Assembly: GCF_043555865.1 (NCBI RefSeq) | Contig: NZ_JBIGHY010000007.1 | Span: 248,001 to 312,000, forward strand | DNA from: Pelomonas dachongensis | Lineage (GTDB): Bacteria; Pseudomonadota; Gammaproteobacteria; Burkholderiales; Burkholderiaceae_C | Direction: 5' to 3' | Length of the DNA: 64,000 bases | In this document: in pieces, positions 1 to 7,085 of the stretch | How the letters are laid out: each line of letters starts with the position of its first letter | How positions within the stretch are numbered: position 1 is the first letter of the stretch | Translations under genes and position numbers: made by a program | The notes under the pieces: model-generated | What the model saw: the letters and a program-made list of their open reading frames with translations, nothing else | The model's database searches: none | Told to the model about the DNA's origin: nothing

Positions 1-182
1 TCAACGAGACCCGCGACTACGTGCGCAAGGTGCTGCTGGGCGGCACGTTGTACGCGCAGGTGCTGGGGCTGCCCGGCACATCGCTGCGCGCCCGACTGGG
101 CACCACCGTGGGCCCGGCCAGCGCGCGTGGCGACGACGCCGTCGACGTGCCACCCGCCGCGGCCGGCGATGCGGCGCGCTGA
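1..182 (+). CDS. Soluble lytic murein transglycosylase, C-terminal end (partial)
   Basis: The first 182 bases are an open frame, with codons starting at base 3, that ends in TGA at 180-182. The visible 59 residues begin NETRDYVRKVL, which matches the closing helix of Slt-type soluble lytic transglycosylases; these periplasmic enzymes cleave peptidoglycan to 1,6-anhydro-muropeptides. After it comes a low-complexity Ala/Pro/Asp tail. The catalytic domain lies upstream of the window. The identification rests on one short motif and on the neighbouring NDUFA9-like gene 31 bp downstream, an arrangement I recall from other Burkholderiales. Confidence 0.7.
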   Translation, partial: NETRDYVRKVLLGGTLYAQVLGLPGTSLRARLGTTVGPASARGDDAVDVPPAAAGDAAR

Positions 183-213
183 CCGCCAACCCCGGTATCT
201 GCAAGGACTTGCC

Positions 214-1167
214 ATGCCTTTTTCCGTGCTCATCCTCGGTGGCAGCGGCTTCGTGGGCCGCGCGCTGTGCGAGCAGCTGACGCGCCGCCTCGGCGCCGGT
301 GTGCGCATCACGGTGCCCACGCGCCGCCTGCCGCATGCGCAGGCCGTGCAGAGCCTGCCCGGCGTGACCGTGCTGCAGGCCGACGTCTTCCGCGACCTGC
401 CGGCCCTGGTGCCGGGCCATGATGCCGTCGTCAACCTCATCGCCATCCTGCAGGGCAGCGCGGCGGCCTTCGAGCACGCGCATGTGGAGCTGCCGCGGCG
501 CCTCGTGGCTGCGCTCACCGGCCACGGCGCGAGCCGCGTGGTGCACGTCAGCGCGCTGGGCGTGGCCGAACACGCCCCGTCGCGCTACCTGCGCAGCAAG
601 GCGGCTGGCGAGGCGGCGCTGCAGGTCGGCGCGCAGACCGCCGGGCTGGAGTTGAGCGTGCTGCGCCCCTCGCTGGTGTTCGGCCGTGAGGACAGCAGCG
701 TCAACCTGTTCGCGCGGCTGCAGCGTCTGGCGCCGGTGCTACCGCTGGGCGGCGCCGACGCGCGCCTGCAGCCGGTGTGGGTGCAAGACCTGGCCCGCGC
801 GCTGGTGGAAGTGCTGCTGCGCCCCGACAGCATCGGCCGCACCTACGAGATCGCCGGGCCGCGCGAGCTGACGCTGGCGCAGCTGGTGCGGCTGGCCGGC
901 CGCAGCGCCGGCCACGAGCGGTCCGTGCTGCCGCTGCCCGGGCCGCTGGCCACGCTGCAGGCTTTGGTCATGGAGTGCCTGCCCGGCGAGCCGCTGCTGT
1001 CGCGCGACAACCTGGCCTCGCTGAGCGTGCCCAATGTGCCGTCGGGCGCGCTGCCAGGCCTGGCGGACCTGGACATCCAGCCCGCGGCACTGGAGGCGGT
1101 ATTGCCCGGCTACCTGGCGCCCGGCGCCGGCATCGCGCGGCTGGATGCCTGGCGTGCGAGGCATTGA
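214..1167 (+). CDS. NDUFA9-like NAD(P)-binding epimerase/reductase (atypical SDR)
   Basis: A 317-aa Rossmann-fold protein. The dinucleotide-binding motif GGSGFVG is at residues 9-15, and an active-site-like YLRSK puts Tyr125 and Lys129 in SDR spacing. The middle 'SVLRPSLVFGRED' resembles the complex I NDUFA9-like subfamily of extended or atypical SDRs. In bacteria these are stand-alone NAD(P)-binding proteins of uncertain substrate; a complex I role should not be assumed. ATG 214 is chosen because AAGGA at 203-207 sits 6 bases upstream and the Rossmann strand starts right after it. The frame is open further upstream, but that part overlaps the transglycosylase gene and has no family similarity. 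Confidence 0.85.
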   Translation: MPFSVLILGGSGFVGRALCEQLTRRLGAGVRITVPTRRLPHAQAVQSLPGVTVLQADVFRDLPALVPGHDAVVNLIAILQGSAAAFEHAHVELPRRLVAALTGHGASRVVHVSALGVAEHAPSRYLRSKAAGEAALQVGAQTAGLELSVLRPSLVFGREDSSVNLFARLQRLAPVLPLGGADARLQPVWVQDLARALVEVLLRPDSIGRTYEIAGPRELTLAQLVRLAGRSAGHERSVLPLPGPLATLQALVMECLPGEPLLSRDNLASLSVPNVPSGALPGLADLDIQPAALEAVLPGYLAPGAGIARLDAWRARH

Positions 1168-1221
1168 TCCGATGCGCAATGCTCATCCCGCGCAACCTGC
1201 CACGCCGCTAGGCTTGCGGCC

Positions 1222-1905
1222 ATGAAGCTCTACATCGGCAACAAGAACTACTCCTCCTGGTCCATGCGCAGCGGCGTGCTGCTGGCGGCCTTCGACATCC
1301 CGTTCGAGGAGGTCAAGCTGCGCTTCGACTTCAGCCCCGGTTCGGAGTGGCACCGCGTCATCCCCGGCATCAGCCCGACGAAACGCGTGCCCGCGCTGGT
1401 GGAGGACGACGGCTTCACGGTCTGGGACACGCTGGCCATCGCCGAGTACGTGGCCGACCGCCATCCCGAGCACGCCGTCTGGCCGCGTGATGCCCGGGCC
1501 CGCGCCCGCGCCCGCAGCCTGTGCGCCGAGATGCACGCCGGCTTCACGCGGCTGCGCACGGTCTGCCCGATGAACATCGAGGCCTTCTTCCCCGACATCG
1601 GCGCCCGGCTGTGGGCCGAGGACGAGGCCCTGCGCGCCGACGTGGCGCGTCTGGACGCCGCCTGGAGCGACGCGCTGGCGGCCAGCGGCGGCGTGTTCCT
1701 GTTCGGGTCGTTCGGCGCGGTGGACGCCTTCTTCGCGCCGGTGGCGGTTCGGCTGAGCCGTTTCGGCCTGCCGCTGTCCGACCGTGCCGCGGCCTACCGC
1801 GACGCGCTGCTGGCCCACCCGGCAGTGGAGGACTGGATCGCGGAGTCGCTGCGCGAGCAGCACTTCGTGCCTGAGGACGAGCCCTACCGGACATCAAGGA
1901 CATGA
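1222..1905 (+). CDS. Glutathione S-transferase family protein
   Basis: A 227-aa cytosolic GST. The N-terminal thioredoxin-like domain starts MKLYIGNKNYSSWSMR, where Ser11/Ser12 are the likely glutathione-activating residues. The cis-proline segment KRVPAL and the gamma-Glu-binding region WDTLAIAEYVAD follow, then an all-helical C-terminal domain. GSTs conjugate or reduce electrophiles with glutathione; the substrate cannot be read from sequence. The gene lies 54 bp after the NDUFA9-like reductase on the same strand and probably shares its transcript. Length is normal for the family. The ribosome-binding site before ATG 1222 is weak. Confidence 0.9.
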   Translation: MKLYIGNKNYSSWSMRSGVLLAAFDIPFEEVKLRFDFSPGSEWHRVIPGISPTKRVPALVEDDGFTVWDTLAIAEYVADRHPEHAVWPRDARARARARSLCAEMHAGFTRLRTVCPMNIEAFFPDIGARLWAEDEALRADVARLDAAWSDALAASGGVFLFGSFGAVDAFFAPVAVRLSRFGLPLSDRAAAYRDALLAHPAVEDWIAESLREQHFVPEDEPYRTSRT

Positions 1906-1980
1906 CGCCCCCACGCTCCACTTCGCTCGCTGCCCCTCGAGGGGTTGCCCAGTGCCTTCGGGCGGCGGGGCGGCCCTGAG
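1906..1980. repeat. GC-rich hairpin repeat between GST and DUF1272 genes
   Basis: The 75-bp gap carries a perfect 12-bp palindrome CCCCTCGAGGGG at 1933-1944. It is followed by a small GCC-TTCG-GGC tetraloop hairpin at 1954-1963 and a G-rich run. The wording ('CCCCCACGCTCC...CTTCGCTCGCTGCCCC...TTCGGGCGGCGGGGCGG', split here) resembles a dispersed intergenic repeat I recall from Comamonadaceae and Rubrivivax-group genomes. I see no second full copy in this window, so calling it a dispersed repeat is inference. It could act as a transcription attenuator or mRNA-stabilising hairpin; there is no T-tract. Confidence 0.45.
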
Positions 1981-2289
1981 ATGCTTGAACTTCGCCCCTG
2001 CTGCGAGCACTGCGCGATCGCGCTGCCGCCCGAGTCGCCGGATGCCCGCATCTGCAGCTTCGAATGCACGTTCTGTGCGGACTGCGCCGACGGGGTGCTG
2101 CACAACGTCTGCCCCAACTGCGCCGGCGGCTTCACGCCGCGGCCCATCCGGCCGGCGCGCAACTGGAAGGGCGACAACTACCTGGGCGACTACCCCGCCA
2201 AGACAACGCCCAAGCACCGCCCGGCGGACCTGGAGGCGCATGCGCTGCTGGTGGAGTCGCTGAAGGGGCTGCCGCCCGAGCGGCGCTGA
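1981..2289 (+). CDS. DUF1272 domain-containing cysteine-rich protein
   Basis: A 102-aa protein opening MLELRPCCEHC, with further cysteines in ICSFEC, FCADC and VCPNC. These pairs could bind two zinc ions in a small treble-clef or ribbon-like fold; this pattern and length match DUF1272. Function is unknown. ATG 1981 is used because the domain starts immediately there. A longer in-frame start at 1945 would translate part of the hairpin repeat and is unlikely. It probably lies in the same transcription unit as the GST gene upstream. Confidence 0.85.
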   Translation: MLELRPCCEHCAIALPPESPDARICSFECTFCADCADGVLHNVCPNCAGGFTPRPIRPARNWKGDNYLGDYPAKTTPKHRPADLEAHALLVESLKGLPPERR

Positions 2290-2385
2290 TCGGCACCGGG
2301 CGGTCGGGACTGTCCCTGATGACGGGGGCAGCCCGCGCCGGCTGGCGCTCTAGCATGGCGCCATCGCACCGCCACGGAGTCCCGC

Positions 2386-2844
2386 ATGCCCAAGCTCGAG
2401 ACGCTGAAGTTCGAGATCCTCGTCGAGGCCGCGGTCGAACGGGTCCACGCGACCATGATCGACGACGCCGGCTACCGAGACTGGACCTCGGCGTTCGCGG
2501 AGGGCTCGTACTACCAGGGCTCCTGGAACGAAGGCGAGATCATCCGCTTCCTCGCTCCATCCGGCGACGGCATGATGGCGGAGATTGCCGAGCACCGCCC
2601 CGGCGCCTTCATCTCCATCCGCCACCTGGGCATGATCGAGCAAGGCATGGTGGACACCACCAGCGAAGCCGTGAAGGCCTGGGCGCCCTGCTACGAGAAC
2701 TACCGCTTCGAGGCTGTGCCGCAGGGCACGCGGCTGGAGGTGGAGTTGCAGATGCCGTCGGACTTTGCCGACCACATGCGCGAAACCTGGCCGCGTGCAT
2801 TGCTGCGCCTGAAGGTCTTGTGCGAGGGCGGCACACCGCGCTGA
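2386..2844 (+). CDS. SRPBCC (START/Bet v1-like) domain protein
   Basis: A 152-aa protein with the layout of polyketide-cyclase/AHSA1-like SRPBCC proteins. The N-terminal strand and helix read LKFEILVEAAVERVHATMI, then come 'YRDWTSAFAEGSYYQGSW', several beta strands, and a long C-terminal helix. SRPBCC folds form a hydrophobic cavity for small ligands; no catalytic residue can be assigned. Start ATG 2386 follows a weak GGAG at 2375-2379. It stands between the DUF1272 gene and cca with short gaps and no visible terminator. The ligand is unknown. Confidence 0.75.
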   Translation: MPKLETLKFEILVEAAVERVHATMIDDAGYRDWTSAFAEGSYYQGSWNEGEIIRFLAPSGDGMMAEIAEHRPGAFISIRHLGMIEQGMVDTTSEAVKAWAPCYENYRFEAVPQGTRLEVELQMPSDFADHMRETWPRALLRLKVLCEGGTPR

Positions 2845-2875
2845 CCACCCCGCCGGCCGCGCCGATACTGGCGCC

Positions 2876-4105
2876 ATGGCAGCCCACTTCAAGACCTACC
2901 TCGTCGGCGGCGCCGTGCGCGACCGACTGCTGGGCCTGCCGGTGCAGGACCGCGACTGGGTCGTCGTCGGCGCGTCGCCGCAGGCGCTGATCGCCGCCGG
3001 CTACCAGGCCGTCGGCAAGGACTTTCCGGTTTTCCTGCACCCGCACACGCACGAGGAAGTGGCACTCGCACGCACCGAGCGCAAGACGGCCGCCGGCTAC
3101 CACGGCTTCGCCTTCCACGCGGCGCCCGACGTCACGCTGGAGCAAGACCTGGCGCGGCGCGATCTCACCATAAACGCGATGGCCGAGGACGACACCGGCC
3201 AGGTCGTCGACCCCTACGGCGGCCAGCGCGACATCGCAGACCGCGTGCTGCGCCACGTATCGCCCGCCTTTGCCGAAGACCCGGTGCGCATCCTGCGGCT
3301 GGCCCGCTTCGCGGCGCGCTTTGCCGACTTCACGGTGGCGCCCGAGACCGTCGCGCTGATGCGTGACATGGTGGCCGCCGGCGAGGTGGACGCGCTGGTG
3401 GCCGAGCGCGTGTGGCAGGAGCTGTCGCGAGGGCTGATGGAAGCGAAGCCCTCGCGCATGTTCGAGGTGCTGCGCGAGGCCGGCGCATTGCAGAAGCTGC
3501 TGCCCGAGGTGGAAGCGCTGTTCGGCGTGCCGCAGCCCGAGGCGCATCACCCCGAGATCGACACCGGCATCCACCTGTTGATGGTGCTGGACCAGTGCGC
3601 ACGCCTGGACGCACCGTTGACCGTGCGCTACGCCTGCCTGTGCCACGACCTCGGCAAGGGCACCACGCGCAAGGAAGAGCTGCCGCGCCACATCGCGCAC
3701 GAGGTGCGCAGCGAAAAGCTGGCCCGCCAGGTCAGCGCGCGCTGGAGGGTGCCCAACGACTGCCGCGAGCTGGCCGAGCTGGTCGCGCGCGAGCACACGC
3801 ATGTGCACCAAAGCGGCGGCTTCGGCGCCGAGGCGCGGCTGCGCCTGCTGGAGCGCTGCGATGCCTGGCGGCGGCCGCAGCGCTTCGCCGAGCTGCTGTG
3901 GGCCTGCGAGTGCGATGCCCGTGGCCGGCTGGGGCTGGAGGGCCGCGACTACCCGCAGCGCCAGCAGCTGCTGGACGACCTGGCCGCCACGCAGCAGGTG
4001 GACCTGGCCGCCGTCAGCGCCGCCGCCCTGGCGCGCGGCGCGCAGGGCCCGGACATTGGCCGCGCCGTGCAGCGCGCGCGGCTGCAGGCACTGCAAGCGG
4101 GCTGA
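2876..4105 (+). CDS. cca: Multifunctional CCA tRNA nucleotidyltransferase with HD domain
   Basis: A 409-aa class II tRNA nucleotidyltransferase, close to the 412 aa of the E. coli enzyme. It adds or repairs the 3' CCA end of tRNAs. The nucleotide-binding GGAVRDRLLG is at residues 11-20, the metal-binding carboxylates are Asp25/Asp27 (DRDW), and the RRDLTINAMA motif follows. A C-terminal HD phosphohydrolase domain carries CHDLGKG with His257/Asp258, so the protein is the bacterial multifunctional type with phosphatase and phosphodiesterase activity. ATG 2876 starts at the conserved core. The gene begins 31 bp after the SRPBCC gene. Confidence 0.97.
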   Translation: MAAHFKTYLVGGAVRDRLLGLPVQDRDWVVVGASPQALIAAGYQAVGKDFPVFLHPHTHEEVALARTERKTAAGYHGFAFHAAPDVTLEQDLARRDLTINAMAEDDTGQVVDPYGGQRDIADRVLRHVSPAFAEDPVRILRLARFAARFADFTVAPETVALMRDMVAAGEVDALVAERVWQELSRGLMEAKPSRMFEVLREAGALQKLLPEVEALFGVPQPEAHHPEIDTGIHLLMVLDQCARLDAPLTVRYACLCHDLGKGTTRKEELPRHIAHEVRSEKLARQVSARWRVPNDCRELAELVAREHTHVHQSGGFGAEARLRLLERCDAWRRPQRFAELLWACECDARGRLGLEGRDYPQRQQLLDDLAATQQVDLAAVSAAALARGAQGPDIGRAVQRARLQALQAG

Positions 4106-4204
4106 CAAGCACCGGCGCGGCGCATCCGCGCACCATCTTGCAGCTCGGCATCGCCCTAACGCCTCGTCGATACGGCTGGCATGCACCATGCAGTGGCATT
4201 GCAG

Positions 4205-4229
4205 CGGCCCGCCTCCGGGCCGATGGAGG
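4205..4229 (+). promoter_or_regulatory. Hairpin abutting the ribosome-binding site of the chemoreceptor gene
   Basis: CGGCCC (4205-4210) and GGGCCG (4217-4222) form a 6-bp stem with loop GCCTCC. Two bases later comes GGAGG (4225-4229), the Shine-Dalgarno for ATG 4235. The loop bases CCTCC are exactly complementary to GGAGG, so loop and ribosome-binding site could pair in an alternative fold. This is seen directly in sequence; any effect on translation is inference. Confidence 0.35.
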
Positions 4230-4234
4230 TGGAC

Positions 4235-5770
4235 ATGAAGATCGGGCAACGGCTGATGCTGGCCTTCGGCTTGGTGCTGACCCTGTTGCTGGCGACCACG
4301 CTGGTGGCGTTGTTGAACCTGCGCGGCATCGGCGCGCTGAACCGCGAACTTGCGCAGAACACCTGGGTGAAAGCGGACGCCATCGCGACCATCGACACCA
4401 CCACGCGCGCCAACGCGCGGCGCAATCTGGAGCTGGTGCTGGTGACCGACGCCACCGCGCTGGACCCGCTGTTCGCGGCCATCGCCACCAACAAGAAGAC
4501 CATCGACGACGCATTCGCGGTGCTGGACGAGCGCATGGACGGCGCGGAGCGCGCCACGCTGACGACGCTGGCCGAGTTGCGCGGGCGGTACGTGAAGTCC
4601 TTCCAGGGCGTGGGCGCCCAGGTGCGCGCCGGCGAGCGCGACAAGGCGCGCGAGGTGCTGCTGGCCGAGACGCTGCCGCTGCTGGACGCGCTGCAGCAGC
4701 ATATCCAGACGATCTCGAACGAGCAGAAGGCGGCCGTGCTGGCCGGGGCACAGGCCGGCGAGGCGCGCATCCGCTCGGCCACGCTGTGGCTGGCGGTGCT
4801 TGGCGCGGCGGCGCTGGCGGCAGGTGCGCTGTGCGCGTGGCGGGTGTCGCGCTCCATCACCGCGCCGCTGGCGGACGCGGTGCAGCTGGCCCGGGCCGTG
4901 GCCGACGGCGACCTCACCACGCGCATCGCGGCGACCCGCACCGACGAGACAGGCCAGCTGCTGGCTGCGCTGGCGACGATGAACGACAACCTCTCCACCC
5001 TCGTGGGCGGCGTGCGCGACAGCACGGAGAGCCTGGTCGTCTCGGCCAACGAGATTGCCAGCGGCAACCTGGACCTGTCCTCGCGCACGGAACAGCAGGC
5101 CGCGTCGCTGCAGCAGACGGCGGCCTCCATGGAGGAGCTGACCGGCACCGCACGCCAGAACGCCGACAACGCCAGCCAGTCCACCGCGCTGGCGGCCAGC
5201 ACGCGCGACGTCGCCGAGCGCGGCGGCCAGCTGGCCGGCCAGATGGTGCAGACGATGGGCGAGATCCGCGCATCGGCCGACCGCATCGTGGACATCATCG
5301 GCCTCATCGACGGCATTGCGTTCCAGACCAACATCCTGGCGCTGAACGCGGCCGTCGAGGCGGCGCGGGCCGGCGAACAGGGCAAGGGATTCGCCGTCGT
5401 CGCCGCCGAGGTGCGCTCGCTGGCGCAGCGCTCGGCCGGCGCGGCCCGGGAGATCAAGACGCTGATCCACACAGCCGTCGAGAAGGTCGGCAGCGGCAGC
5501 CAGCTGGCCGCCGACACCGGCGCCACGATGCAGCAGATCGTCGACGGCGTGCGCCGCGTGTCGGCGCTGCTGGGCGAGATCAGCCACGCCAGCCAGGAGC
5601 AGACCACCGGCATCGAGCAGGTCAACCAGGCCGTCGCGCAGATGGACCAGGTCACGCAGCAGAACGCCGCGCTGGTCGAGGAAGCCGCCGCCGCGGCCGA
5701 GTCGATGAAGCACCAGACCCAGCGGCTGCAGCAAGCCATGGGCCGGTTCCACCTGGCGGACAGGCGCTGA
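4235..5770 (+). CDS. Methyl-accepting chemotaxis protein
   Basis: A 511-aa transmembrane chemoreceptor. TM1 is near residues 9-30, followed by a periplasmic four-helix-bundle-like sensor of about 160 residues. TM2 is near 188-210, then HAMP, then the long coiled-coil signalling domain. The conserved hairpin tip (IDGIAFQTNILALNAAVEAA, near residues 358-377) binds CheA/CheW. There is no C-terminal pentapeptide for CheR/CheB docking. ATG 4235 is preferred because GGAGG lies 5 bases upstream; earlier in-frame starts at 4181 and 4223 would add a non-conserved tail. The ligand is unknown and no other che genes are nearby, so it is an orphan receptor here. Confidence 0.95.
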   Translation: MKIGQRLMLAFGLVLTLLLATTLVALLNLRGIGALNRELAQNTWVKADAIATIDTTTRANARRNLELVLVTDATALDPLFAAIATNKKTIDDAFAVLDERMDGAERATLTTLAELRGRYVKSFQGVGAQVRAGERDKAREVLLAETLPLLDALQQHIQTISNEQKAAVLAGAQAGEARIRSATLWLAVLGAAALAAGALCAWRVSRSITAPLADAVQLARAVADGDLTTRIAATRTDETGQLLAALATMNDNLSTLVGGVRDSTESLVVSANEIASGNLDLSSRTEQQAASLQQTAASMEELTGTARQNADNASQSTALAASTRDVAERGGQLAGQMVQTMGEIRASADRIVDIIGLIDGIAFQTNILALNAAVEAARAGEQGKGFAVVAAEVRSLAQRSAGAAREIKTLIHTAVEKVGSGSQLAADTGATMQQIVDGVRRVSALLGEISHASQEQTTGIEQVNQAVAQMDQVTQQNAALVEEAAAAAESMKHQTQRLQQAMGRFHLADRR

Positions 5771-5874
5771 TCAGGATTTGCGCCGCTTCGCCTACGCGAG
5801 GAAGCACAAATCGCTACAGTCTGCGCCTTCGCCGGCGGACAGCTGGCAGCAAGCTTGGAAAGCCTGAGGCTGGC

Positions 5875-7074
5875 ATGAGGGTGACGGGAACTGGACGGGC
5901 GGCAGCAACGGTGCTGGCGCTGGCGACTTGGGGGTTGGCCGGATGCGGCCAGGGCAGCAGCCCGCAGTCAGCCGCCGCACCGCCGCCACCCGAGGTGGGC
6001 GTGGTCACCGTGACGCCCGGCCGCGCCGACCTGTCGGCCGACCTGCCCGGCCGGCTGGAAGCCTTCCGCGTGGCGCAGGTGCGCGCCCGCGCGGCCGGCA
6101 TCTTGAACAGGCGCCTGTTCACCGAGGGCTCGGACGTGAAGGCCGGCCAGCCGCTGTTCGAGATCGACGCCGCGCCTTACCGCGCGGCGTTGGCCTCCGC
6201 CCAGGCCCAGCTGGCCCGTGCCGAGGCCAACCTGCTGCAGGCACAGGCGCTGGCGGATCGCTACGCGCCGCTGGCCAGGAGCCAGGCCGTCAGCCAGCAA
6301 GAGGCGCTGAACGCGCAGGCGGCAGCCAAGCAGGCCGCAGCCGACGTGGCCTCCGGCAAGGCCGCCGTGCAGACGGCGCAGATCAACCTGGGCTACGCCA
6401 CCGTCACGTCGCCGATTGCGGGCCGCATCGGCCGCGCGCTGGTCACCGAGGGCGCGCTGGTGGGCCAGGGCGAGGCCACGCCGCTGGCCGTGGTGCAGCA
6501 GGTCGACAGGCTGTACGTGAACTTCACGCAGTCAGCCGCCGAGGTCATGCGGCTGCGCCAGGCGCTGGTCGAGGGCCGGCTGCAGCGCTCCGGCAACGGC
6601 GAGTCCGCCAGGGTGCAGGTGCTGATGGAGGACGGCAGCGTCTACCCGCAAGCCGGCCGGCTGCTGTTCTCGGACCTCAGCGTGGATGCCAACACCGGCC
6701 AGATCACGCTGCGCGCGGAGCTGCCCAACCCGCAGGGGCTGCTGCTGCCGGGCCTGTACGTGCGCGTGCGACTGGCGCAGGCCGAGGTGGCCGGCGCGGT
6801 GTGGCTGCCGCAGCAGGCGGTGGCGCGCGGCGCGACGGGCGACACGGTGCTGGTCATCGCCGACGACGGAAGCATCAGCGCGCGCCCGGTCAAGCTGGGC
6901 CCGGCCCAGGGCGGCAAGGCGCTCGTGCTGGACGGCCTGAAGGCCGGCGAGAAGGTCATCGTCGACGGCCTGCAGAAGGCCAAGGCCGGCGGCAAGGGCC
7001 GCCCGGTGCCGTGGTCACCGGCGGGTGCGGCTTCCACGCCGGTGCCGGCTTCGGCCTCGGCCGCGTCGAAGTGA
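5875..7074 (+). CDS. RND efflux periplasmic adaptor lipoprotein (system A)
   Basis: A 399-aa membrane-fusion protein of the AcrA/MexA family. It bridges the inner-membrane pump encoded 11 bp downstream and the outer-membrane channel two genes downstream. A signal peptide ends in lipobox LAGC (Cys24). The lipoyl half-motifs 'RLFTEGSDVKAGQPLFEID' and 'GYATVTSPIAGRIG' flank an alpha-hairpin (about residues 95-170), followed by beta-barrel and membrane-proximal domains. The C-terminus is a Pro/Ala/Ser tail. ATG 5875 has GAGG at 5866-5869; the open frame extends far upstream only because stop codons are rare in this GC-rich DNA. No dedicated regulator lies beside this operon. Confidence 0.96.
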   Translation: MRVTGTGRAAATVLALATWGLAGCGQGSSPQSAAAPPPPEVGVVTVTPGRADLSADLPGRLEAFRVAQVRARAAGILNRRLFTEGSDVKAGQPLFEIDAAPYRAALASAQAQLARAEANLLQAQALADRYAPLARSQAVSQQEALNAQAAAKQAAADVASGKAAVQTAQINLGYATVTSPIAGRIGRALVTEGALVGQGEATPLAVVQQVDRLYVNFTQSAAEVMRLRQALVEGRLQRSGNGESARVQVLMEDGSVYPQAGRLLFSDLSVDANTGQITLRAELPNPQGLLLPGLYVRVRLAQAEVAGAVWLPQQAVARGATGDTVLVIADDGSISARPVKLGPAQGGKALVLDGLKAGEKVIVDGLQKAKAGGKGRPVPWSPAGAASTPVPASASAASK

Positions 7075-7085
7075 GGCGCTGACGC

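Noticed and set aside
4141..4176. Possible sigma28 (flagellar) promoter before the chemoreceptor
   Set aside because: A GTCGATAC-like box is present, but no TAAA-type element lies at the required distance.
2609..5752. 1047-aa open frame on the minus strand
   Set aside because: It runs antisense to cca and the chemoreceptor, is His/Gln/Arg-rich, and has no domain motif; long stop-free antisense frames are expected in GC-rich DNA.
3412..5874. In-frame extension upstream of the system A adaptor
   Set aside because: It overlaps cca and the chemoreceptor in another frame and is low-complexity Ala/Arg/Gly; the signal peptide and ribosome-binding site fix the real start at 5875.
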